Below, piece by piece: positions 7,536 through 14,206 of a DNA stretch of 64,000 bases. The position numbers and the translations under genes were made by a program. Numbering within the stretch: position 1 is the first letter of the stretch; each line of letters starts with the position of its first letter. The notes below the pieces were generated by a model, which searched no databases, was not told the origin of the DNA, and saw nothing but the letters and a program-made list of their open reading frames with translations. Source of the DNA: Chondrinema litorale (GTDB taxonomy: Bacteria; Bacteroidota; Bacteroidia; Cytophagales; Flammeovirgaceae); contig NZ_CP111043.1 of assembly GCF_026250525.1 (NCBI RefSeq), positions 1,353,421 through 1,417,420 of the forward strand. The letters are read 5' to 3'.

Positions 7536-7874
7536 ATGTCTTATGTACAAAAAATATTTTCTGGCAATCTGACTGATGGAGGTTACGAGATTTTTGAAGA
7601 AAAAATCGGTCAATCCAAAAAACGCATCACAGGTGTTTTGATTCATCCTGAAGGTAATGCACAGAAAGTAAGTGTTACACTCAGGTATTGCAAAGGGACA
7701 AAGGCAGTTTTCAGGAAAATTGATATTGCGAAAAAATCTATGGTCGATGGGATTCCTTATGGTTTATCCAAAAACTTCCATCCACTTTCCCTATCAGTGC
7801 AACAAGACATTTTAACAGGCAGCATCAGCAGTCAAGGAACAGGAAAAGTAAATATTTTTTTGAGATATGATTAA
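7536..7874 (+). CDS. Small beta-rich hypothetical structural protein
   Basis: 112 residues, no membrane segment, largely beta-strand by appearance (KRITGVLIHPEGNAQKVSVTLRYC). It starts 3 bases after the previous stop and its end overlaps the next gene by 8 bases, so it is translated as part of the capsid cluster. I do not recognise the family. Its size and neighbours suggest a minor capsid, vertex or cement protein. Confidence 0.5.
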   Translation: MSYVQKIFSGNLTDGGYEIFEEKIGQSKKRITGVLIHPEGNAQKVSVTLRYCKGTKAVFRKIDIAKKSMVDGIPYGLSKNFHPLSLSVQQDILTGSISSQGTGKVNIFLRYD

Positions 7875-8229
7875 CAGGCTGATTGAACAGGAAATACGAA
7901 AATTCAATGCGGAAAGCTTTGAAATTGAAAACAGGCTCATTGAAAATGATCAGGTCATTTACCTGCTCCCTAATCAGTTTGCCATTGTTGAATACTTCCA
8001 GGTAAAAAGCAATGACAGTGTATTTGATATTTCAGTTTTCTCTGATGATAAAAAAATCAATTACACGGAAAAGAACTGTATTCCTATTCAAGATCCACTA
8101 GGGAGCAGGTATTTTGCTGCCTCTCACAGAATGAGCATTCACAGAGGATTTATACAATCTCAAAAGAAGGCACTGACCACTGAAGAATATTTTATCAACT
8201 ACTATTTGGTAAATACATACTTATGCTAG
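7867..8229 (+). CDS. Small hypothetical structural-cluster protein
   Basis: 120 residues. The N-terminal 30 residues look helical and charged, then come beta strands (VIYLLPNQFAIVEYFQV, VFDISVFSDDKKINY) and a helical C terminus. No membrane segment. The start lies inside the preceding gene (8-base overlap) and its end overlaps the next gene by 7 bases. No family recognised; co-translation with the beta-rich proteins suggests a shared complex. Confidence 0.5.
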   Translation: MINRLIEQEIRKFNAESFEIENRLIENDQVIYLLPNQFAIVEYFQVKSNDSVFDISVFSDDKKINYTEKNCIPIQDPLGSRYFAASHRMSIHRGFIQSQKKALTTEEYFINYYLVNTYLC

Positions 8230-9161
8230 CAGAACTTGAAAATATTAAAAATAGGGCAAAATATATTTCTCAATACTTTGAGATAAGGGATGGAGAAAAC
8301 AGGCAATTACTCATTAGTACTCAGGTAAATAATCCCCAGAATGCCAGCTTTAATGATGTGATTGATAACTATGTCAATGATCCTACCTTTAAAGTGCTTG
8401 AAATCAAATTAGGCAATAGCCCTGGAGATAGTAAAAAAGTAACTTATTACTTATCTGCTGCGGGTTATGAAGGAGAAGAAAGCAACTTTGCTCAACTCTT
8501 AGCAGGTCATAGAGCTCATCAGAATGGTGTCGTGATTAATGGAATAGAGAAAACTGGGGGAAGTGTAGAAGAATTAATTGCCAACAAGCTAGCCGCCTAT
8601 GATGCCCAATTACAAGAAAGGTTATTAGAAGAGAAATTTTTATCCAAAAGCAGGGAGCTAGAAATCATTAAAGAATACAATGAGCGAGAATTAAAGCTCA
8701 AAGAAGAAGCTCAAAAGGAAAATATGAAAGTACTGGAGGCACAATTGAAAAGAGAGCGGGAAGAGCGAGCTACCTTAAAAGATATTGGTAGAGGTGCGAT
8801 GGAATTTCTGGCAGGAATAGGTAAAGAATGGATTACAGGTAATAAAGGACTTTCTGGTATTGATAGCAAAGACAAACCTTCTGAAGAATCAAAGTCTATA
8901 AAACCCAAAAAAAGCCCCATTAGCTTTCAGATTGTCAATCAAAATAATGCAGGGAAGGAAGAAGAAAAAGCAAACGATCTCGTCAGTGTGCTATCTGGAT
9001 TATCCCAAAAAAAGAAAGCCCTTGTACTGCAAATTATCCAAGAATCTGATGATGAAGATTTTGTAGAAGACTTAGAAGCATTTTTAAAAGAGGAATCGGA
9101 AGAAGAAATTCAAGAAGCTGAAATCATGAGCCATGACGAGCAAAAAGAAAATTCAAATTGA
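8223..9161 (+). CDS. Coiled-coil protein with acidic C terminus
   Basis: 312 residues. Residues 1-110 form a globular region. Residues about 115-190 are a long charged coiled coil (ELIANKLAAYDAQLQERLLEEKFLSKSRELEII, continuing through repeated Lys/Glu heptads). A Gly/Ser/Lys/Pro linker follows, and the last 60 residues are strongly acidic (DDEDFVEDLEAFLKEESEEEIQEAE). No membrane segment. The acidic end could partner the very basic tail of the 5046-6314 protein or act as a scaffold during assembly; both are inference. The end overlaps the next gene by 29 bases, an unusually deep overlap for this block. Confidence 0.6.
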   Translation: MLAELENIKNRAKYISQYFEIRDGENRQLLISTQVNNPQNASFNDVIDNYVNDPTFKVLEIKLGNSPGDSKKVTYYLSAAGYEGEESNFAQLLAGHRAHQNGVVINGIEKTGGSVEELIANKLAAYDAQLQERLLEEKFLSKSRELEIIKEYNERELKLKEEAQKENMKVLEAQLKREREERATLKDIGRGAMEFLAGIGKEWITGNKGLSGIDSKDKPSEESKSIKPKKSPISFQIVNQNNAGKEEEKANDLVSVLSGLSQKKKALVLQIIQESDDEDFVEDLEAFLKEESEEEIQEAEIMSHDEQKENSN

Positions 9162-9357
9162 ACTTCAGGTCACCGATCCTGAAAAATCAGGATGGCTGAA
9201 TATAGGCCTATCAGGTACAGAAGAATTCATCAAAAATGTACTGCCTAAAAACTCTAAAGCAGACAGATTTTTTAGTGCAGTTTCCAGCGTCCTTGCTATC
9301 CGATTTAAAGACAAAGAAGAAGCAGAGGAAGTCGAATTTGAAGAAATAAAAAAATGA
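9133..9357 (+). CDS. Small hypothetical protein overlapping two neighbours
   Basis: 74 residues, soluble, lysine- and glutamate-rich, ending in an acidic stretch (DKEEAEEVEFEEIKK). It starts 29 bases inside the coiled-coil gene and its stop overlaps the ParB-like start by 4 bases (ATGA). The coding frame is kept despite both overlaps, which supports its being real. No family recognised. Confidence 0.55.
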   Translation: MTSKKKIQIELQVTDPEKSGWLNIGLSGTEEFIKNVLPKNSKADRFFSAVSSVLAIRFKDKEEAEEVEFEEIKK

Positions 9358-10589
9358 GATTAGAAAAAAAACATACAACCTTAATTGTGCCAGTCATCAC
9401 TGTGGCTATTACAGTAGTAATAGTAGTCGTCGTGTATTTTTTAATCAAAAAAAATAAAGAGGCTCACAGACCTGAGAATGACTTAGGGGCTATCTATAAC
9501 CAGATACCAGAAAGATTCTATCCTTGTAATGATGGTACTTATAGCAGTACAGGCTATTGCAACTGGCATCAAGGAAGAGCTGAAGGAGAAGTCGTTGAAT
9601 TTGCCACTTCCCAGGAATTGATTTATCAGGGATTAACTGTGAGTCCTGTGGATATATATGCAGTTTGGCTACCTATCTCGCAGATAAAAACAGATACAGA
9701 CCGTTTCCAAAACAGAGAAGAAGATTTTAGTCAGGAATCAGTTAAGCGCATTATTGAAAACTTTGATCATAACTTATTAGATCCGGTAACAGTCTGGCGA
9801 GATGTCCACAATCAAATATGGATGTTATCTGGACACAGTAGGCTTGAAGCACATAAGCAGCTTAGAAAAAAAGTAATTCCAGCTAGATTTTTTGTAGGTA
9901 CAGAAAAAGCAGCCATTGACTTTTCAAGATTCTATGCCAATAGAGGACAAACACCTGAAAAGCTTATTGAAGACATTAAAATTTTTAAGCGATTAAGGGA
10001 TGAGGAAAAATTATCAGTAGCAGAGCTGAAGAACAGGTTTGAAGGCATGTATAACAAATTAGAATTATATAGCTATTTAAACCCTCAAGGTGATTTTATC
10101 AGATACCTTTCATTGCCTAAAAACCAACAAGACCAGTTTCCTCTACTAGAAATAAAAGCCATGTGGATTGGGGCTTTAAAAAAGCTGTATCCATTCAAAA
10201 TTACTAATGCCCATGAGGCAGAATTATTCCGGTACTTATACCAAAGTGCTGAAGGATCTAAACTTAAAAAAGACGATTTCTTCTTTAAGGTTTCTCAAGT
10301 GATCAATCGAATAGACTTTGACTCACATGAACCATTGGCCTTAGAACGCAAAGGAGATACAGGAATTTATGCACGGTCAGATACTGGAGAAAGTGCTAAA
10401 AGAATCAAAGAAATTGACTTGGCATTAAGGAACTACAGTAGCATTTTAAAAAATGATCGAAAAGCAGACAAAGAGCGAATTACTGCAACAGTAAACAGGC
10501 TGTTACAAGAAAGGGATTATTTAAGTAAGGGAATATCAGAAAGCCTAAAACAGCAAACATCCTTATTTGGAATTAAAATTATTGCCTAA
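9354..10589 (+). CDS. Membrane-anchored ParB/sulfiredoxin-fold protein with C-terminal clamp-type motif
   Basis: 411 residues. A membrane segment lies at about residues 10-31. A Cys motif follows (FYPCNDGTYSSTGYCNWHQG, Cys58 and Cys69) that resembles the DUF3761 C-x-DGT-S pattern. Residues about 95-220 are a ParB-like nuclease/CTPase-fold domain: WLPISQI, then DPVTVWRDVHNQIWMLSGHSR with the ParB-type basic loop S-G-H-S-R163 and LEAHKQL. ParB-fold proteins bind DNA or nucleotides; membrane anchoring is unusual. The protein ends TSLFGIKIIA; the next gene's product ends QLSLFGIKLLA, and QLSLF is the sliding-clamp-binding consensus. Its stop and the next start share TAATG. Confidence 0.75.
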   Translation: MRLEKKHTTLIVPVITVAITVVIVVVVYFLIKKNKEAHRPENDLGAIYNQIPERFYPCNDGTYSSTGYCNWHQGRAEGEVVEFATSQELIYQGLTVSPVDIYAVWLPISQIKTDTDRFQNREEDFSQESVKRIIENFDHNLLDPVTVWRDVHNQIWMLSGHSRLEAHKQLRKKVIPARFFVGTEKAAIDFSRFYANRGQTPEKLIEDIKIFKRLRDEEKLSVAELKNRFEGMYNKLELYSYLNPQGDFIRYLSLPKNQQDQFPLLEIKAMWIGALKKLYPFKITNAHEAELFRYLYQSAEGSKLKKDDFFFKVSQVINRIDFDSHEPLALERKGDTGIYARSDTGESAKRIKEIDLALRNYSSILKNDRKADKERITATVNRLLQERDYLSKGISESLKQQTSLFGIKIIA

Positions 10590-11899
10590 TGAAAAATAAA
10601 CAGATTCTCCTTCCAAGTATAGTACTGATAATAGTAGTGGTGATTTTAATTTATTCTTTGAAATACAAGAAAAATAAAACCCTGCAAGGTCTGGGAATGA
10701 TAGAGCCCGATAACTGGCAAGGATTAGAGGTCTTCGACGGAGTCTTCGACCGAGTATACACAGATACTAAAAGCACATTAGGCTCATTGGCTTCTGCTTC
10801 AGATAAAACCTATGATTTTATTACCAATATGGTCATAGAAATGATTGAAAAATCAAAAGATTTGGAATGGAGAAAACCTTGGAAGTCTGTAGAAAAGTAT
10901 GGCATCTATGCACAGAATTACAATTCAAAAATTCCTTATAAGGGTTTCAATGCCCTGTTTTTAAACTTCATCATTCCATTTAACAGAAACAAAGCCTGGG
11001 ATGTCCCCTACTTTTTAACCTTTAAACAAGTCAAAGAGAAAAAAGGTAAGATTAAGAAATTCGCTAAAGGCTATCCCATCTATTACTATAATGTAGTCTA
11101 TAAAGATGGAAATAAAAGCATCAGCAAAGAAGAGTATTGGGAAAGGTATGATCACTACAAAAAATCTGGAAAACTGGAAGAATTAAACAGTTATGCTTTC
11201 TTAAAGTACTATACTGTTTTCAATGCGGAAGATATCGAGGGAATTGATTTTCATTTACCCCAACCTGTAGTTCCTCAAAGAGAAATTGAAAGAATAGAAT
11301 CGGCTGAGGCAATCCTAAGGAATATGCCCAAACGTCCCCCGATCTATTTTAAACAAGATCGTGCATTTTACATGCCATCTCATGACTTTGTCAATATGCC
11401 AGATCAGCATTTGTTTGAGGATGATCATCAGTTTTATTCTACCCTTTTTCATGAACTGGCGCACTCTACCAAACATGAAACAAGACTGGATGATAAGCAA
11501 AGAGGTGGCAGTAAAGGAACTCCTGAATATGCCTTTGAAGAGTTAATTGCTGAATTATCAGCTTGTTTTCTTTGCGGTCAATCAGGGATATTTTTTGATG
11601 TACTCCAGAAAAGCAGTGCAGCCTATCTTGAAAGCTGGAAATCAAGATTAATTGCTGCTATGAAACAGGATAATAAATTTTTTATCAGGGCAGCAGGTAA
11701 GGCACAAAAAGCGGCTGATTACATCTTAGATAAAGATCCAGAAGGCATTCCCCGCTACATGCGAAATGATGCCATCTTAACGGACTGGAGAACTCAACAA
11801 GCATTACCTGTACAAGTTCGAAAACCGAATCATCCACCAGAAATGATTCGGCAAGCTGGGAGTCAACTATCATTATTTGGTATCAAACTCCTGGCATAA
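10589..11899 (+). CDS. Membrane-anchored ArdC-like antirestriction zincin with C-terminal QLSLF motif
   Basis: 436 residues. Membrane segment at about 7-23. Residues about 75-235 match the ArdC N-terminal ssDNA-binding region (EWRKPWKSVEKYG, then IPYKGFNALFL and YPIYYYNVVY). The C-terminal half is the zincin metallopeptidase: HELAHSTKHETRLD with zinc ligands His288 and His292 and catalytic Glu289, and EELIAELSACFLC at 317-329 with the expected third-ligand Glu. ArdC proteins protect incoming DNA from restriction. A membrane anchor is not usual for ArdC and would allow packaging in a virion membrane. The end, QLSLF (426-430) followed by GIKLLA, matches the beta-clamp consensus. Confidence 0.8.
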   Translation: MKNKQILLPSIVLIIVVVILIYSLKYKKNKTLQGLGMIEPDNWQGLEVFDGVFDRVYTDTKSTLGSLASASDKTYDFITNMVIEMIEKSKDLEWRKPWKSVEKYGIYAQNYNSKIPYKGFNALFLNFIIPFNRNKAWDVPYFLTFKQVKEKKGKIKKFAKGYPIYYYNVVYKDGNKSISKEEYWERYDHYKKSGKLEELNSYAFLKYYTVFNAEDIEGIDFHLPQPVVPQREIERIESAEAILRNMPKRPPIYFKQDRAFYMPSHDFVNMPDQHLFEDDHQFYSTLFHELAHSTKHETRLDDKQRGGSKGTPEYAFEELIAELSACFLCGQSGIFFDVLQKSSAAYLESWKSRLIAAMKQDNKFFIRAAGKAQKAADYILDKDPEGIPRYMRNDAILTDWRTQQALPVQVRKPNHPPEMIRQAGSQLSLFGIKLLA

Positions 11900-12021
11900 T
11901 GAAAACAACAAAATTAAAAAAAGCACTACGCATATTTCAATTAGGTTTTGTGGTGCTCACTGCGGTAATAATTATTCTAGAATTTATTGAAGAAAACAAT
12001 CATGGAAAAATACAAAGTTGA
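11899..12021 (+). CDS. 40-residue single-pass membrane protein
   Basis: The start shares bases with the ArdC stop (TAATG at 11897-11901), the same coupling as between the ParB-like and ArdC-like genes. The product is basic at the N terminus (MKTTKLKKALR), then one hydrophobic helix (FQLGFVVLTAVIIILEFI) and a short polar tail. It overlaps the following gene by 20 bases. Without it there would be a 100-base gap in a block where genes almost always abut. Small membrane proteins of this kind are common in the capsids of membrane-containing phages. Function unknown. Confidence 0.55.
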   Translation: MKTTKLKKALRIFQLGFVVLTAVIIILEFIEENNHGKIQS

Positions 12022-12235
12022 TATAGAAATCGAAGCTGAGAACCAGACAGAGGCAGTAGAAAAACTAGAAGCATTTCAGAAAATGACTTCTGCTTTATCT
12101 CATGAAGAGTTCATCATGACAGCCAATTTTATGGAAGAAAATCCGGCAGCCATCGCACAAATAAAAGCCTGGATAGATAACCCACCTCCTATTCTTTCTT
12201 CAGTGAAAAAGGTGTTATTCGGTAAATCAGCTTAA
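12002..12235 (+). CDS. Small acidic helical protein
   Basis: 77 residues from ATG 12002; the open frame extends to a TTG at 11987, but ATG is the better start. The N terminus MEKYKVDIEIEAENQTEAVEKLEAFQKM looks like one beta strand then a helix, the rest is helical and acidic. No membrane segment. It sits between two small membrane-protein genes. Family not recognised. Confidence 0.55.
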   Translation: MEKYKVDIEIEAENQTEAVEKLEAFQKMTSALSHEEFIMTANFMEENPAAIAQIKAWIDNPPPILSSVKKVLFGKSA

Positions 12236-12238
12236 AAG

Positions 12239-12640
12239 ATGAACCCTGTATTTATTACTTCTATCCTCAATAGCAAACCAGTGCGGAATATCTCTACTGC
12301 CATCATAGTGATAGTAGTAGTTTTTGTGGTCTACAAATTTGGGCAGTCTGCTATCAATAAGATGAGAGAAAATACCAGGAAAGAGAATCTGGATAATTTA
12401 AACAATGCCTATGCAGCCAGAATCTATAACCTATTCTTTCCATTTGGTGAGCTTTGGGCATGGTGGGTGAATACCGATGAAGATAAAGTAATTGAAATAG
12501 CTGAACAAATAGGTAAAAAGCGAATTGATGAAGTAGCTAAAGCTTATAGACTCAGTTACAACAGGGTATTAATTGATGACATTAGAAAATTCCTTGACGA
12601 TGAGGAACAAGAAAGGTTTTTTAAAGCAATAGCAGCATGA
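12239..12640 (+). CDS. Single-pass membrane protein, hypothetical
   Basis: 133 residues. Membrane segment at about 19-34 (STAIIVIVVVFVVYKF), followed by a soluble, mostly helical domain with an aromatic patch (YNLFFPFGELWAWWVNTDEDK) and a helix-turn-like stretch (IDEVAKAYRLSYNRVLIDDIRKFL). The start is 3 bases after the previous stop and its own stop overlaps the next start by 4 bases. It shares the Val/Ile-rich anchor style of its neighbours. No family recognised. Confidence 0.6.
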   Translation: MNPVFITSILNSKPVRNISTAIIVIVVVFVVYKFGQSAINKMRENTRKENLDNLNNAYAARIYNLFFPFGELWAWWVNTDEDKVIEIAEQIGKKRIDEVAKAYRLSYNRVLIDDIRKFLDDEEQERFFKAIAA

Positions 12641-13137
12641 AAAAGAAAAGTAAAAAGCAGATAAAAACAATTGATGCCCTTATTGTCTCAATAGCTATTG
12701 TGCTTACTATTTGGGGTATTACCTATTTTCTTAAAAACAGGAAATCGAAGTCTGTAATAGCAGATAACTCAACAGATAATATTTCTTCATTTACGCAAGA
12801 AAAAAATTCGGTGGTCAAAACTGATAACACTCCCATTGCTTTTAAGGAAGTAAATAACAGTTATTTTGCTGAAAACCCTTATGCTTTTTCAACAGTTGAC
12901 AAGCTCAACATCAGAGAGAGTCCAGGCAATGGCAAAGTAATCAAACAGGTAAACAAAGGATCCTACATTGGAAAACACACTGGTAAAAGTACAGATATTG
13001 GTACTCCAACCAGTCCAGGTCGTTGGGCTAAATTGCAAACTGATGAAGGAGAAGCCTGGGTGTTTAGTGGCTTTATCGAAAGCAAGGAATCACAGCAATT
13101 AAGTGGACTCAATCAAAAAATTAAAGTCATTGCTTAA
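12637..13137 (+). CDS. Membrane-anchored bacterial SH3-domain protein
   Basis: 166 residues. A basic N terminus, one membrane segment at about 14-30, a Ser/Asn-rich linker, then an SH3-type domain at about 85-150: STVDKLNIRESPGNGKVIKQV, KGSYIGKHTG, and WAKLQTDEGEAWVFSGFIE, the usual start, diverging turn and W-V-x-x-x-F/Y end. Bacterial SH3 domains bind peptidoglycan or proteins. Next to a lysozyme-like membrane protein this suggests a cell-wall-binding and wall-cutting pair used in entry. It ends SGLNQKIKVIA, loosely similar to the ends of the ParB-like and ArdC-like proteins. Confidence 0.75.
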   Translation: MKKKSKKQIKTIDALIVSIAIVLTIWGITYFLKNRKSKSVIADNSTDNISSFTQEKNSVVKTDNTPIAFKEVNNSYFAENPYAFSTVDKLNIRESPGNGKVIKQVNKGSYIGKHTGKSTDIGTPTSPGRWAKLQTDEGEAWVFSGFIESKESQQLSGLNQKIKVIA

Positions 13138-13665
13138 ATGTTACCAAGAGGTTTTAGAAATAACAATCCTGGAAACCTAGTAATTACCTCTTCTGATTGG
13201 AAAGGCAAATTACCTATTGCACAAAATACTGATGGCCACTTTGAACAATTCTCACAATTGTTCTGGGGTGTAAGAGCCATGTTAATTGATATTGTGGGTG
13301 ATATCGCTCAAGATGGAAAAGACACTTTAAACAAGTTAATTGCTGAATATGCACCATCATTTGAAAACAATACTTCAGCTTACATTGATTATGTCAGCAG
13401 GAAAACAGGCTTGAAACCAGGTGAAAAAATCTCTTTAGACAAAAAGACTTTATCAAAACTCATAAGGGCAAAAATAGAAGTGGAAAACGGCAAACAATAC
13501 GCTGATCTATACTACAAGGAATCAGACTTTGAAAAGGCATTTAATGAACTACCTATTTCTACCCTGGCTTTGATTGGTATCAATACCCATAAGCTGCCTG
13601 TACTCCTTGTTGTTTCGGCTATTGTTCTAGTATGGTTAATTACTTATAAGCTTATAAAAAAATGA
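13138..13665 (+). CDS. Lysozyme-like RNNNPGN-motif structural protein with C-terminal membrane anchor
   Basis: 175 residues. The N terminus PRGFRNNNPGNLV is the hallmark of a phage virion protein family often annotated as structural protein P5 or lytic transglycosylase-like. The following FEQFSQLFWGVRAMLIDIVGDIAQDGKDTLNKLIAEYAP continues the family pattern. A membrane segment lies at about 153-171 (LPVLLVVSAIVLVWLITYKL) with a short basic tail. The likely role is local peptidoglycan cleavage by the virion, with the enzyme held in the viral membrane. ATG follows directly on the SH3 gene's stop and the end overlaps the next gene by 4 bases. Confidence 0.75.
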   Translation: MLPRGFRNNNPGNLVITSSDWKGKLPIAQNTDGHFEQFSQLFWGVRAMLIDIVGDIAQDGKDTLNKLIAEYAPSFENNTSAYIDYVSRKTGLKPGEKISLDKKTLSKLIRAKIEVENGKQYADLYYKESDFEKAFNELPISTLALIGINTHKLPVLLVVSAIVLVWLITYKLIKK

Positions 13666-13949
13666 GAGTGTTAAAGCAAGTAACATTAACTTTTGATGAG
13701 CAGCAAGCAGTTGCGTTAACAGCACCTGAAGGAGCTATCTATGCAGAATTAGTTCTTGAAAGTAATGATATATCTAGTATTGTTTCTGCCAGATTTAAAG
13801 AAGATGGAACAAGTCCTACTGCATTAGAAGGAATGCCATTAAACCACTTTTCTGTACTTGAAGTAAAGGGAATAAACCTATCAACTTTTAAAATTATAGC
13901 TACACAGGCCGGTAATCCTCAACGCTTAAATATTCAATACTATGGCTAA
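13662..13949 (+). CDS. Small beta-rich virion-type protein
   Basis: 95 residues, with no membrane segment. The pattern VTLTFDEQQAVALTAPEGAIYAELVLES, then ARFKEDGTSPTALEGMPLNHFSVLEVKG and QRLNIQYYG, resembles small phage proteins in which an RY-x-DGT-PT-x-x-GMPL motif is followed by two strands. Those are found near receptor-binding genes. The end overlaps the following knob-domain gene by 8 bases. A spike base or adaptor role is inferred from position. Confidence 0.55.
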   Translation: MRVLKQVTLTFDEQQAVALTAPEGAIYAELVLESNDISSIVSARFKEDGTSPTALEGMPLNHFSVLEVKGINLSTFKIIATQAGNPQRLNIQYYG

Positions 13950-14205
13950 TAATAGAAAGTATGAACTAGGCCGAAGCTATCAAACAACAGATAATAGTTC
14001 CAGTTCTGGAAATCAAGTTAATATTAATGTCTCCAATGGACAAACCACTTTTATGATCCCCGAAAATAATGGATTTGTGGCTATGTTCATTAATGGAGTT
14101 TTACAAAGACAAGGAATAGACTACACAATAATTGGTAGTTTTTTGGAGTGGATAAGTACAGACTTTAGTCTAGAATCAACTGATGTAATTACAATCCACT
14201 ACTAA
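13942..14205 (+). CDS. Small knob-domain protein (tail-fibre/spike type)
   Basis: 87 residues. A low-complexity Ser/Asn N terminus leads into a beta domain with FVAMFINGVLQRQGIDYTIIGSFLEWISTDFSLESTDVITIHY. The pattern vNGvLq-x-g-x-DYti...s-x-D-x-I-x-I-x-Y is a widespread phage fibre or spike domain. The C terminus of the next, larger protein ends in a related arrangement (DLDTNDSIDVYYNA), so the two may share a fold and pack together. Its stop lies 1 base before the spike gene's ATG. Confidence 0.6.
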   Translation: MANNRKYELGRSYQTTDNSSSSGNQVNINVSNGQTTFMIPENNGFVAMFINGVLQRQGIDYTIIGSFLEWISTDFSLESTDVITIHY

Positions 14206-14206
14206 T

